Positions 1 through 7,318 of a stretch of DNA of 8,767 bases are shown here, piece after piece; position 1 is the stretch's first letter; every line of letters starts with the position of its first letter. The DNA is from Ascidiaceihabitans sp. (GTDB taxonomy: Bacteria; Pseudomonadota; Alphaproteobacteria; Rhodobacterales; Rhodobacteraceae). Location: contig JALZUL010000217.1 of the NCBI GenBank assembly GCA_023301665.1, positions 1 through 8,767 on the forward strand, read 5' to 3'. The notes beneath the pieces are model-generated. The model did not search any database, was not told the DNA's origin, and was given only the letters and a program-made list of their open reading frames with translations. A program made the position numbers and the translations under genes.

Positions 1-604
1 CGCGGGTGGCTTCTTTTTCAATCACAACGGTTTTGCCCGGTGCGTTAAGGCCCGCGAGCAGAACAGCTGATTTCACTTGAGCGGATGGCACCGGCACAAC
101 GTAGCGCACAGGAACAGGATCAGCGGCCCCAACCAATGTCATAGGCAAACGACCGCCTTGGCGGCCAACGGTCTGGCATCCGAATTCGGCCAAAGGATCA
201 GTAACCCGCGCCATTGGGCGGCCATTCAAGCTGGCATCACCTGTGTAGGTGGCGGTGATGGGTGATGTCGCCATTGCGCCCATGATCAAGCGCACACCCG
301 TGCCTGAGTTGCCGCAATCAATCACATTCTCAGGCTCTGCAAAGCCGCCAACGCCAACACCGTGCACCGTCCAGTTGCCGCCACCAAGGTCGGTGACCTC
401 GGCCCCGAAAGCACGCATGGCTTTGGCTGTATCAAGCACATCCTGGCCCTCAAGCAAGCCACTGATCTTGGTTTCACCGACGCTAAGCGCGCCAAGGATC
501 AACGAGCGGTGTGAAATCGATTTGTCCCCGGGCACCTCGGCGTTTCCACTCAGGGGGCCACAGGCGTGGGAGGTCATTGGGATGGGTGTGCCGTGGCTGG
601 ACAT
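1..604 (-). CDS. aroA: 3-phosphoshikimate 1-carboxyvinyltransferase (EPSP synthase), 5' part only
   Basis: This enzyme joins phosphoenolpyruvate to shikimate 3-phosphate, the sixth step of the shikimate pathway to chorismate, in the cytoplasm. The first 201 codons are present and the rest lies beyond the left edge. The substrate-binding motif PGDKSISHR is at residues 25-33 (Lys28, Ser29, Arg33). GETKISGLLEGQDV is at 43-56, GNSGTGVR at 98-105 and LNGRPMARV around 120-130. The spacing and the LLEG motif resemble the CP4-like (class II) enzymes rather than the E. coli form. Gly101 occupies the position that is Ala100 in the glyphosate-insensitive CP4 enzyme. The ATG at 604 is chosen because a GGAAAG sequence lies about 8 bases upstream and the N-terminus (MSSHGTPIPM) looks family-typical. 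It follows trmB on the same strand after 81 bases in which I see no clear promoter or terminator. Confidence 0.95.
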   Translation of the reverse strand, partial: MSSHGTPIPMTSHACGPLSGNAEVPGDKSISHRSLILGALSVGETKISGLLEGQDVLDTAKAMRAFGAEVTDLGGGNWTVHGVGVGGFAEPENVIDCGNSGTGVRLIMGAMATSPITATYTGDASLNGRPMARVTDPLAEFGCQTVGRQGGRLPMTLVGAADPVPVRYVVPVPSAQVKSAVLLAGLNAPGKTVVIEKEATR

Positions 605-685
605 ATGCAGTCTTTCCGAACGTCTAAAGTTAAGGCAAGACCTATCGTTTGTAGCGCGTGTGGTCCAGCCGAAAGGCAGGTGGGC

Positions 686-1387
686 TCACTTGCGAATGAA
701 GGTCATGTAATGTGGCGTGCGCCCCTCGCGTAGGGCTTTTTGCTCGTAACGGGTGCTGATCCAGTCATCCCATGCCACGCGCCAATCTTCTGGTCCTTCG
801 GCGGTCCACTCAAACTCGTGGTTGGGAACCTGCTCCATCGTTTGACGAACATAGTCTGGAATGTCGGTCGCCACGCGAAAGATTGAACCGGGTTTGAGCA
901 CACGTGCCAGTGGCTCAAGATGCTCAGGCGTCACAAAACGACGGCGATGGTGGCGCGATTTCGGCCACGGATCAGGGTACAGCAGAAACGCGCGGTCAAT
1001 CGAAGCATCAGGCAGCACATCAAACATATCACGCACATCACCTGGATATACGGCGAGGTTCTTTACCCCTGCTTTTCGGATCTTGCCAAGCAACATCGCT
1101 ACGCCGTTGATGTAGGGTTCGCATCCAATGATACCAACGTCAGGGTTTTGACCGCATTGGTGCACCATATGCTCGCCGCCGCCAAAGCCGATTTCGAGCC
1201 ATGTGGGCTTGCCGCCAAACAGCTCTTTCAAATCCAGTGGGGTGCGATCAGGATTCACATCCCAGTCCACGGCTCCCGGTGACAAAGCATCAAGATCCTC
1301 GGCCAAATACCCCTCTTGCGATTGCTTGAGGTGCTTGCCTTTGAGGCGGCCATAAAAATTGCGGTGTGGGCGTACAGGTTGTGTCAT
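686..1387 (-). CDS. trmB: tRNA (guanine-N7)-methyltransferase TrmB
   Basis: TrmB uses S-adenosylmethionine to methylate N7 of G46 in the variable loop of tRNAs. The 233-residue length is normal for the family. The Rossmann-fold SAM site EIGFGGGEH is at residues 65-73, Glu90 lies in GCEPYINGV, and Asp118 ends the GDVRD segment. The family signature YPDPWPKSRHHRRR is at 137-150, and the C-terminal TRYEQKA motif is at 212-218. The N-terminus MTQPVRPHRNFYGR, with its basic RPHR/FYGR stretch, supports the ATG at 1387. There is no Shine-Dalgarno sequence before that ATG, and a possible promoter lies so close that the transcript may be leaderless (see the promoter entry). It is divergent from the monooxygenase-like gene at 1495 and precedes aroA. 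metK, which makes its methyl donor, lies further upstream on the same strand. Confidence 0.97.
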   Translation of the reverse strand: MTQPVRPHRNFYGRLKGKHLKQSQEGYLAEDLDALSPGAVDWDVNPDRTPLDLKELFGGKPTWLEIGFGGGEHMVHQCGQNPDVGIIGCEPYINGVAMLLGKIRKAGVKNLAVYPGDVRDMFDVLPDASIDRAFLLYPDPWPKSRHHRRRFVTPEHLEPLARVLKPGSIFRVATDIPDYVRQTMEQVPNHEFEWTAEGPEDWRVAWDDWISTRYEQKALREGRTPHYMTFIRK

Positions 1388-1393
1388 GAGCGC

Positions 1394-1422
1394 GGTTTAG
1401 CCAGAGCCGTGCTTCATGGCAA
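1394..1422 (-). promoter_or_regulatory. Possible trmB promoter, suggesting a leaderless transcript
   Basis: On the minus strand, TTGCCA (1417-1422) matches five of six bases of the sigma-70 -35 consensus. It is followed after exactly 17 bases by TAAACC (1394-1399), a weak -10. Only six bases separate this -10 from the trmB ATG at 1387, so transcription would begin at or next to the A of the start codon. The absence of any ribosome-binding site fits this. The weak -10 keeps confidence low. Confidence 0.35.
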
Positions 1423-1494
1423 CCTTATGCTGGTTTTTCTGGTCAATCAGGCCTGCGGTGTTAGCATATGCGCAGATTTAGAAAAGGAAGCTCA

Positions 1495-1815
1495 ATGTCT
1501 GAAATGGTTCACGTAATTGCGGTGATCACCACGAAACCGGAGATGCGCTCTAAAGTATTGGAGCTGTTTAATGCCAACGTCCCCGCCGTTTTGGCCGAAG
1601 ATGGGTGTATTGAATATGGTGCAACCATCGATGCGCCCGAGGCAGGCCCATTCCAAACCCCATACGGGAACGACACCTTTGTTGTGATCGAGAAATGGGA
1701 AAGCATGGCGGCGTTAATGGCGCATGCTGTTGCGCCCCATATGAAAGCCTACGGCGCTTCAACAGCCGATATGTTGGCAGATCGCAAAATCCACGTCATG
1801 CATAACGCGATCTAA
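1495..1815 (+). CDS. Antibiotic biosynthesis monooxygenase-fold (ABM / YgiN-like) small protein
   Basis: A 106-residue protein with the ferredoxin-like dimeric alpha/beta-barrel (ABM) fold, the family that includes the quinol monooxygenase YgiN and heme- or quinone-acting enzymes. Visible features are a first strand MVHVIAVITTKP (residues 4-15), a helix followed by DGCIEYGA (36-43), a strand TFVVIEKWES (61-70), and the typical MAALMAHAVAPHMKAY helix (71-86) with its His residues. The substrate is not readable from sequence. The ATG at 1495 is preferred over the ATG at 1468 because AAAGGAAG (1483-1490) sits four bases before it and the fold begins just after it. It is the only plus-strand gene here, lying alone between divergent trmB and convergent metK and ending at a shared terminator. 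I see no link to its neighbours' pathways. Confidence 0.85.
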   Translation: MSEMVHVIAVITTKPEMRSKVLELFNANVPAVLAEDGCIEYGATIDAPEAGPFQTPYGNDTFVVIEKWESMAALMAHAVAPHMKAYGASTADMLADRKIHVMHNAI

Positions 1816-1827
1816 GTCACAAATGCA

Positions 1828-1862
1828 AAACGGGCAGCGCCATATATTGGCACTGCCCGTTT
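1828..1862. terminator. Bidirectional intrinsic terminator between the ABM gene and metK
   Basis: A 10-bp stem (1828-1837 with 1853-1862, AAACGGGCAG/CTGCCCGTTT) is extended after one C-A mismatch by GCCA/TGGC around a TATAT loop. T-rich tails follow on both strands: GTTTGTTTT at 1859-1867 on plus, and CCCGTTTTGCATTT on minus. It lies 12 bases after the ABM stop and 24 bases after the metK stop, so it can serve both convergent genes. Confidence 0.85.
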
Positions 1863-1886
1863 GTTTTCGATCAATTCAAATTTGGC

Positions 1887-3068
1887 TTAGACAGCTTTTT
1901 TCAAAGCCTCTACCAAATCTGTTTTCTCCCAGCTGAAACCGCCATCCGCGTCAGGTGCGCGGCCAAAGTGGCCATAAGCTGCTGTGCGTTCATAAATTGG
2001 CTTGTTCAGACCCAAGTGCGAGCGGATGCCACGCGGGGTCAGATCCATAACACTATCAATTGCGGCTTCGATCGCTGCGTCATTGACTTGGCCCGTGCCG
2101 AACGTATCGCAATAGATAGACAGCGGCTTGGACACACCAATCGCATAGCTCAACTGGATCGTACATTTCTCAGCCATGCCAGAGGCCACAACGTTTTTCG
2201 CAAGGTAGCGGGCAACGTAAGCAGCGGAGCGGTCAACTTTTGTCGGATCTTTACCAGAGAACGCGCCGCCACCGTGTGGGGCTGCACCGCCATAGGTATC
2301 CACGATGATCTTACGACCTGTTAGGCCCGCGTCACCGTCAGGACCGCCGATGACGAACTTGCCTGTCGGGTTCACGTGCCAAGCTGTGTCAGCGGATACC
2401 CAGCCCTCAGGGAGCACTTCAAGGATATACGGCTCGACCATCGCGCGGATGTCTGCGGACGAAAGTGAAGCATCAAGGTGTTGCGTCGACAAAACGATAG
2501 AAGACACCCCAACCGGAACGCCGTCTTTATAAACAACTGAAAGCTGGCTTTTGGCATCTGGGCCCAAGGCCGGCTCGGTGCCGTTTTTGCGTACTTCGGC
2601 CAAGCGGCGCAAAATTGCGTGCGAATACTGGATCGGTGCTGGCATCAACTCGGGCGTTTCTTTGGTTGCGTAACCAAACATAATGCCTTGGTCACCCGCG
2701 CCTTCGTCTTTGTCAGCGGCCGCATCAACGCCTTGGGCGATGTGCGCGGATTGCTCGTGCAAAAGGTTTGTGACTTCGACAGTTTTCCAATGGAATTTGT
2801 CTTGCTCGTATCCAATGTCCTTCACACAGTCGCGCGCGATCTGATCGATACGCCCCATGTAGTCCTTCAACTTGGCTTGATCAGACAGGCCAACTTCGCC
2901 GCCAATAACAATACGATTTGTTGTGGCAAAGGTTTCCGCAGCAACGCGCGCTTCGGGCTCTTCGGTGAGGAAAGCATCCAAAACGGCATCAGAAATACGG
3001 TCACAGACTTTATCTGGGTGACCCTCAGAAACGGATTCTGAGGTGAAGGTATAATTTTTACGGGACAT
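1887..3068 (-). CDS. metK: S-adenosylmethionine synthetase (methionine adenosyltransferase)
   Basis: MetK makes S-adenosylmethionine from methionine and ATP and releases phosphate and pyrophosphate. The protein is 393 residues, close to the usual family length. The ATP-binding motif SEGHPDK is at residues 14-20, with catalytic His17 and Asp19. The MetK signature GAGDQGIMFGYA is at 123-134, and the phosphate-binding loop GGGAFSGKDPTKVDRS at 266-281. The ATG at 3068 is chosen because the protein then starts MSRKNYTFTSESVSEG, as in relatives, and GGAG lies 10 bases upstream. The in-frame ATG at 3125 is rejected because it would place coding sequence across the riboswitch. The product feeds TrmB, encoded downstream, and MiaB, at the far end of the window. 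Expression is probably controlled at translation by the leader RNA. Confidence 0.98.
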   Translation of the reverse strand: MSRKNYTFTSESVSEGHPDKVCDRISDAVLDAFLTEEPEARVAAETFATTNRIVIGGEVGLSDQAKLKDYMGRIDQIARDCVKDIGYEQDKFHWKTVEVTNLLHEQSAHIAQGVDAAADKDEGAGDQGIMFGYATKETPELMPAPIQYSHAILRRLAEVRKNGTEPALGPDAKSQLSVVYKDGVPVGVSSIVLSTQHLDASLSSADIRAMVEPYILEVLPEGWVSADTAWHVNPTGKFVIGGPDGDAGLTGRKIIVDTYGGAAPHGGGAFSGKDPTKVDRSAAYVARYLAKNVVASGMAEKCTIQLSYAIGVSKPLSIYCDTFGTGQVNDAAIEAAIDSVMDLTPRGIRSHLGLNKPIYERTAAYGHFGRAPDADGGFSWEKTDLVEALKKAV

Positions 3069-3076
3069 GCGAATAG

Positions 3077-3125
3077 TGCTCCAATGATTATGTGTGCGCC
3101 ACGTCAGGAAGCCGTTGCAGCGCAT
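3077..3125 (-). promoter_or_regulatory. SAM/SAH riboswitch in the metK leader
   Basis: The minus-strand leader carries CAACGGCTTCCTGACGTGG followed, after a short linker, by ATTGGAGCAC. From memory this matches the compact SAM/SAH riboswitch of Rhodobacterales metK leaders. A 5-bp stem P1 is visible, TGCGC (3124-3120) with GCGCA (3099-3095). The loop segment GCTTCC (3112-3107) can pair with GGAGC (3082-3078) to give an H-type pseudoknot. The GGAG is the metK ribosome-binding site, so ligand binding would hide it and shut off translation. This is an inferred negative feedback loop on SAM production. No covariance-model search was run. Confidence 0.9.
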
Positions 3126-3134
3126 CTTTTTCTT

Positions 3135-3163
3135 GCGGTAACGACCTACCCTGTCGGGGTCAA
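3135..3163 (-). promoter_or_regulatory. Possible metK promoter
   Basis: TTGACC (3158-3163) begins three bases after the lnt stop codon and matches five of six -35 bases. A 17-base spacer leads to TACCGC (3135-3140), a poor -10. Initiation about seven bases further on would fall near 3128, just before the riboswitch stem, which is where the leader should start. The position is persuasive and the -10 is not. Confidence 0.4.
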
Positions 3164-3166
3164 TCC

Positions 3167-4651
3167 TTAGGCCCTGCGTCTGGAGCGCATTTTTAGTAAT
3201 AGAGTCGTGAATGCAACGAAAAGAAGGAGTACGGTAATTGGTAAATCACCACTTTTGCTATAAAATGTGGGCTTAAGCGGCTTGGGAAGGGATGCGTCAA
3301 TATACCCAGCCTCGTTCAGACCTAAGCTTTGCGTAATCCGCCCGTAAGGGTCAATCATCGCGCTGATCCCCGTATTGGCAGCGCGTGCCATGGGCAGCCC
3401 TTGCTCAATCGCGCGCATCTGCGCTTGGGCCAAATGTTGTTTGGGGCCTGCGAGATTACCGAACCATGCATCATTCGTGAGCTGCATCAGGAAATTGGGT
3501 CGCTCGGGTGTTGCCCCGACATCATGTGCAAAGACAGCCTCGTAACAGATCAGCGGCAGTGCTTTGCCCAGCGGACCAAAATCGACAACTTCAGCGCCGT
3601 CACCTTGCGCGAACCCATCGCCAAAGACATCCGCAATCGCGCGCAATCCCAAACCGGCAAAGAGCGAGCGCAACGGAATATATTCGCCAAAAGGCACCAA
3701 ATGGTGCTTGTCGTAGGTCTGAGTGATTTTTCCCGTTTGATCCAAAACCACCATGCTGTTGAGCAAGGCAGTCTCTTCAACACGCAAAATCCCAAGCGCG
3801 ACAGGGGCACCACGCCCCGCTTGGCCAGCAGCCTCAAGCAAACCCGGCGCGTTGTGTGCAAGGTAAGGCACCGCCGTTTCAGGCCAAAGAACCAAATCCG
3901 GAACCTCACCTGATGCTGTGAAGGTCAACAGACGGTCCATGAACACGCGCGATTTGACGGGATCCCACTTGTCTTTTTGGGCTGCATTGGGCTGCACAAG
4001 ACGGACTGTGTGCGGGGTCAATTCAGGCGCACCACGCAAAGGGGGCAAAAGCGTAAGGAGCAACACAATACCCCCTATGATCCCGCTCTTAAGGCGGGAT
4101 GTAGACCGCATCGCCTCAAACAGCAGCCAAGCAAGAACCGCCATGAACAGCATAACACCGTGTGGTCCCAGCACTGCTAAACCCTGCCCCGCTAAGACAT
4201 CAACCAATGCTTGTGGCGGCGTGCCCCATGGAAAGCCTGTGAAAATGTAGGCGCGCAGCAGTTCCACCAATGGCCACGAAATCGCCAAAGCCCAAGCGGG
4301 CCCTAAAAAGCGCGCCAAGCCAAATGCAAACCCCCAAAACAGCGACATGCCCGCTGCCAAAAAGACCAATGCAAAGGGGGCCATCCATCCATGGCGTTCA
4401 GCATCGACTTGGAAAGGTGAGGTGATCCAATGCAATGTCACAGCAAAATAGCCAAAGCCTATCAACGCTCCAAACAGAGCCGCCTGGCGGGTGCTGTTTG
4501 ACGACGACAGCGGTAAAAAACCGAGTGTCATCATCGCAAAAATCATTGGGACGAGATAAAAAGGGGCCTGAGCCAACGCCCCACCTGCCCCAAGCACAAT
4601 AGCCAAAAGGTACTGTGCCCAAGGCGGCAAGGCTTTGAATATCTGGATCAT
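3167..4651 (-). CDS. lnt: Apolipoprotein N-acyltransferase Lnt
   Basis: Lnt is the inner-membrane enzyme that adds the third acyl chain to the N-terminal cysteine of lipoproteins, taking the fatty acid from a phospholipid. The N-terminal half (about residues 10-205) is a series of hydrophobic membrane segments. The C-terminal half is a periplasmic nitrilase-like domain, followed by a last membrane helix near 470-487. The catalytic Glu-Lys-Cys triad is visible as Glu258 in LWPETAVPY, Lys315 in YDKHHLVPFGEY and Cys369 in ICYEAVF. The ATG at 4651 overlaps the corC stop in the form ATGA, a usual arrangement for translational coupling. It gives 494 residues and is preferred to a TTG at 4672. The small lipoprotein encoded at 7376-7720 is a likely substrate. 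Confidence 0.97.
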   Translation of the reverse strand: MIQIFKALPPWAQYLLAIVLGAGGALAQAPFYLVPMIFAMMTLGFLPLSSSNSTRQAALFGALIGFGYFAVTLHWITSPFQVDAERHGWMAPFALVFLAAGMSLFWGFAFGLARFLGPAWALAISWPLVELLRAYIFTGFPWGTPPQALVDVLAGQGLAVLGPHGVMLFMAVLAWLLFEAMRSTSRLKSGIIGGIVLLLTLLPPLRGAPELTPHTVRLVQPNAAQKDKWDPVKSRVFMDRLLTFTASGEVPDLVLWPETAVPYLAHNAPGLLEAAGQAGRGAPVALGILRVEETALLNSMVVLDQTGKITQTYDKHHLVPFGEYIPLRSLFAGLGLRAIADVFGDGFAQGDGAEVVDFGPLGKALPLICYEAVFAHDVGATPERPNFLMQLTNDAWFGNLAGPKQHLAQAQMRAIEQGLPMARAANTGISAMIDPYGRITQSLGLNEAGYIDASLPKPLKPTFYSKSGDLPITVLLLFVAFTTLLLKMRSRRRA

Positions 4652-5598
4652 CCGGTTTTTTCGGGCAAGCAAACACGAAGGCGTTTGATCCGTCGTGGAT
4701 CCGCATCGATGACCTCGAACTCTGGCCCATCTGGATGGATCACGACCTCGCCACGCGCCGGAACGCGGCCCGCAAGCATAAAGACCAAGCCGCCAAGTGT
4801 CTCGATGTCTTCGCCGTCAACATCTTCATGTTTGGTCAAAGATAAATCCACCTCGGCTTCGAAATCATCAAGCGGCGTTTTAGCCAGCGCCAGATATGCA
4901 CCCGATTTCTCAACGCTCCAGAATTGGTCATCGTCAACGTCATGTTCGTCTTCGATCTCACCGATGACCTGCTCGATCAGGTCTTCAATGGTCACAAGAC
5001 CGTCAACCCCACCGTATTCATCGATCACCAGCGCCATATGCCGACGTTCGGCTTGCATTTTGGTGAGCAAAACGCCGATCGCCATTGACGGCGGTACGAA
5101 CAACAAGGGGCGTAACATCTTTTCAAGGTCAAAGCTTTGATCAGCACCGTTAAAGCCATGCGTCAATGCAAGGTCTTTCAGATGTGCAAAACCGATGGGC
5201 GTATCAAGCGTGCCGTCATAAACGGGCAAACGCGTCAGGCCACTTTCCTTGAACTTCGCGACCAGCTCTTGCAGGGAAACCGTCTTGGAAACCGCTGAAA
5301 TTTCGACTTTGGGGACGGCCACATCTTCGATCCGCATGCGCCGCAGATTCATCATTCCGTGACCAGGTTTCGGATCTGTTGGATGTGGGGTATCAACCGG
5401 AACCACTTGAGCTTCTGTAGGGCTTAACGCTTCAAATACCCGCGAAAAGAAGCCGCCTGATTTCGGGGCTTTGCTCAGCGTTTCATGTGCGCCATTTACG
5501 GCAGCAGTGGTGTCCCCAATATGCGTAGGGGTATTCGTTACTTTGTCTGACCGCGCGCGTTGCGCTGCGCCAGACGATCCGTCTTCTGTGTCGCCCAT
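4648..5598 (-). CDS. corC: CBS-domain CorC/TlyC-type protein (cytoplasmic, without DUF21)
   Basis: A 316-residue protein of the CorC/YbeX (also called hemolysin C or TlyC) family, associated with magnesium and cobalt efflux or ribosome-related functions. Residues 1-80 are low in complexity and probably disordered. A pair of CBS domains spans roughly 88-215, the second containing DEYGGVDGLVTIEDLIE (193-209) and GEIEDE (213-218). The CorC_HlyC domain follows at about 230-312, with the typical GEDIETLGGLV (262-272) and GRVPARGE. There are no membrane helices, so this is the soluble type. The ATG at 5598 has GGAAG (5602-5606) three bases upstream. It sits 50 bases after ybeY and its stop overlaps the lnt start. 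This is the conserved ybeZ-ybeY-ybeX-lnt cluster. The biochemical role of the family is not firmly settled. Confidence 0.93.
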   Translation of the reverse strand: MGDTEDGSSGAAQRARSDKVTNTPTHIGDTTAAVNGAHETLSKAPKSGGFFSRVFEALSPTEAQVVPVDTPHPTDPKPGHGMMNLRRMRIEDVAVPKVEISAVSKTVSLQELVAKFKESGLTRLPVYDGTLDTPIGFAHLKDLALTHGFNGADQSFDLEKMLRPLLFVPPSMAIGVLLTKMQAERRHMALVIDEYGGVDGLVTIEDLIEQVIGEIEDEHDVDDDQFWSVEKSGAYLALAKTPLDDFEAEVDLSLTKHEDVDGEDIETLGGLVFMLAGRVPARGEVVIHPDGPEFEVIDADPRRIKRLRVCLPEKTG

Positions 5599-5648
5599 TG
5601 GCTTCCGTTCTGTATCAGCAGAGAATACTGCTATTCCTTTTCAGCGGG

Positions 5649-6170
5649 TCAATCCGCTTGAGTGGTCCTATATGGGTTATCTATCCCCATATTTTCAAGT
5701 ATTTCTACCTCTAAACCCTCCATTAGCGTGGCATCTTGGTCACGTACATGGTCGTAGCCTAATAAATGAAGCGTTCCGTGGATCATCAAATGCATCACGT
5801 GATCCGGCATTGGCTTGTTTGCGCTCATGGCTTCTGCGGCACAGGTATCGTAACTGATCGCAATATCCCCAAGCTCCATCGCACCCGTCACATCTGCTAC
5901 AGGCAGATCCGGCGCGCCACCGTCCTCATCTGCTGCCAGCTCTTCCGCAGGCCAACTTAACACATTGGTCGCGGTAGGTTTTTCGCGAAAATCAGCGTTC
6001 AGCTCTGCAATACGTGCATCATCACAGGCAAGGACTGAGACCTCAACATCAGATGGATCGATATTGAGACGTTCAAGAACCGCCTCAACCGCCTTTTGCC
6101 CAATCCCTTGGATGTCCACTTTGGACCAACGATCGTCTTCAAGGACGATATCAACCTCGGCCAGTGTCAT
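5649..6170 (-). CDS. ybeY: Endoribonuclease YbeY (16S rRNA 3'-end maturation factor)
   Basis: YbeY is a single-strand-specific, metal-dependent RNase needed for 16S rRNA 3'-end processing and late 70S ribosome quality control. The zinc motif HGTLHLLGYDH gives His131, His135 and His141. FREKPTATNVLSWP (61-74) carries the conserved Arg62 and the TNVLS segment, and GDIAIS is at 101-106. The 173-residue length suits an alphaproteobacterial YbeY. The start is uncertain. The ATG at 6170 is chosen because the protein then begins MTLAEVDIVLEDDRW. A TTG at 6185 overlaps the phoH stop as TTGA and would add five residues. Neither has a clear ribosome-binding site, so coupling to phoH translation is plausible. 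Confidence 0.95.
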   Translation of the reverse strand: MTLAEVDIVLEDDRWSKVDIQGIGQKAVEAVLERLNIDPSDVEVSVLACDDARIAELNADFREKPTATNVLSWPAEELAADEDGGAPDLPVADVTGAMELGDIAISYDTCAAEAMSANKPMPDHVMHLMIHGTLHLLGYDHVRDQDATLMEGLEVEILENMGIDNPYRTTQAD

Positions 6171-6181
6171 GTTTAAACTGC

Positions 6182-7222
6182 TCAAGCGGGCTTATTGTGA
6201 GGTTCGTCAGCCTCATAAGCTTCGATGATCGCCGCAACCAATGGGTGACGCACAACATCTTTCGAGGTGAAGTAGTTGAAACTGATCTTAGGGATATTGT
6301 TCAACAGCCGTTCGGCATCTGCTAATCCAGAGGGCACACCGCGCGGCAAATCGATTTGTGTGCGATCCCCTGTAATCACCATCCGAGACCCTTTGCCTAA
6401 ACGGGTGAGGAACATCTTCATTTGCATGGTTGTTGCATTCTGCGCTTCATCCAAGACCACATAGGCATTGGCAAGTGTACGGCCCCGCATGAAAGCAAGA
6501 GGTGCGATTTCGATCACTTTTTCTTCGCGTAGCCGGATCAATTGCTTGGCAGGAAGAAAATCATTTAATGCATCGTAAAGCGGCTGCATGTAGGGATCAA
6601 CTTTGTCCTCCATCGCGCCCGGTAAGAAACCCAATCGCTCGCCCGCCTCTACGGCCGGACGAGATAAGATAATCTTGTCCACGTGCCCACCAATGAACAT
6701 CGAAACCCCGACCGCAACGGCCAAATAGGTTTTACCTGTACCAGCAGGGCCAATGCCAAACGCCAACTCATTCTCAAACAACGACTGCACATAGGCTTTT
6801 TGGGCATCAGTGCGCGGCTCAACCAGCTTCTTGCGTGTTTTGATCTCGAACTTAGAGCCAACTGACATCTCGAGCTGATCACCCATTGCGATCCGGCGCT
6901 TGCCTGTGTCGGCATCAGGCCCACCCATGCGCAACTCGCGGTCAACATCTGCAGCTTCTACATCACGACCAGCTGTCCGCCGATCATAAAGGGCATTCAA
7001 GATTTCCAAGGTTCGGTCGCGAGACTCTGTCTCCCCGATAACAACGATGGTATTGCCCCGCCGAATGATCTGGACCTCTAAAGCCGTTTCGATTGTCGCA
7101 AGATTGTTGTCAAACTCTCCGCATACATCGATCAAAAGTCGGTTATCTGGAAATTCAACACGCGCTTCGCTGGTGTTTGCGTGGTCGGGTGTTGCGTCTT
7201 GGCCTACGTCGTTTGGGGACAA
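6182..7222 (-). CDS. phoH: PhoH-family ATPase (YbeZ-like)
   Basis: A cytoplasmic P-loop ATPase of the PhoH/YbeZ family, 346 residues long. YbeZ partners functionally with YbeY in RNA metabolism, and the two genes are adjacent here. A KH-like N-terminal region spans about residues 25-80. Walker A GPAGTGKT is at 158-165, Walker B VVLDEAQN at 255-262, and the helicase-like TGDRTQIDLPRG motif at 284-295. The start codon is TTG (7222), supported by AGGAG at 7230-7234 on the minus strand, seven bases upstream. No ATG gives a better N-terminus. It begins the phoH-ybeY-corC-lnt cluster and is separated from the lipoprotein gene by a terminator, so it should have its own promoter. Confidence 0.96.
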   Translation of the reverse strand: MSPNDVGQDATPDHANTSEARVEFPDNRLLIDVCGEFDNNLATIETALEVQIIRRGNTIVVIGETESRDRTLEILNALYDRRTAGRDVEAADVDRELRMGGPDADTGKRRIAMGDQLEMSVGSKFEIKTRKKLVEPRTDAQKAYVQSLFENELAFGIGPAGTGKTYLAVAVGVSMFIGGHVDKIILSRPAVEAGERLGFLPGAMEDKVDPYMQPLYDALNDFLPAKQLIRLREEKVIEIAPLAFMRGRTLANAYVVLDEAQNATTMQMKMFLTRLGKGSRMVITGDRTQIDLPRGVPSGLADAERLLNNIPKISFNYFTSKDVVRHPLVAAIIEAYEADEPHNKPA

Positions 7223-7255
7223 ATATGTGCTCCTGGTTCACAAAGGTTGGTTGTT

Positions 7256-7288
7256 ATTTAACAGTGCCTTCTTCATCGAGAAGGTCAA
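7256..7288 (-). promoter_or_regulatory. Weak candidate promoter of the phoH cluster
   Basis: A promoter is expected between the terminator at 7319-7353 and phoH. TTGACC (7283-7288) is a good -35. The best -10-like hexamers downstream, TTAAAT (7256-7261) or the overlapping TGTTAA (7258-7263), lie 21 or 19 bases away. Both distances exceed the 17-base optimum, so the exact element is uncertain. Confidence 0.25.
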
Positions 7289-7318
7289 CTGCACAATCAA
7301 GATATTCACGCAATGGTC

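Noticed and set aside
1468..1494. Upstream ATG at 1468 for the ABM-fold gene
   Set aside because: The strong AAAGGAAG ribosome-binding site lies between it and the ATG at 1495, where the conserved fold begins.
3069..3125. N-terminal extension of metK to the in-frame ATG at 3125
   Set aside because: The extra 19 residues are not MetK-like, and the DNA is the riboswitch plus the ribosome-binding site of the ATG at 3068.
3329..3913. 194-residue plus-strand open frame antisense to lnt
   Set aside because: It has no domain-like pattern and lies wholly across the conserved Lnt nitrilase domain; it is a shadow of minus-strand coding.
4080..4100. Hairpin ATCCCGC/GCGGGAT inside lnt
   Set aside because: The 7-bp stem has no T-tract and lies in the middle of coding sequence, so it is not a terminator.
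4652..4672. TTG start of lnt at 4672
   Set aside because: The ATG at 4651 overlaps the corC stop as ATGA and gives a normal N-terminus; the TTG would only add seven residues inside corC.
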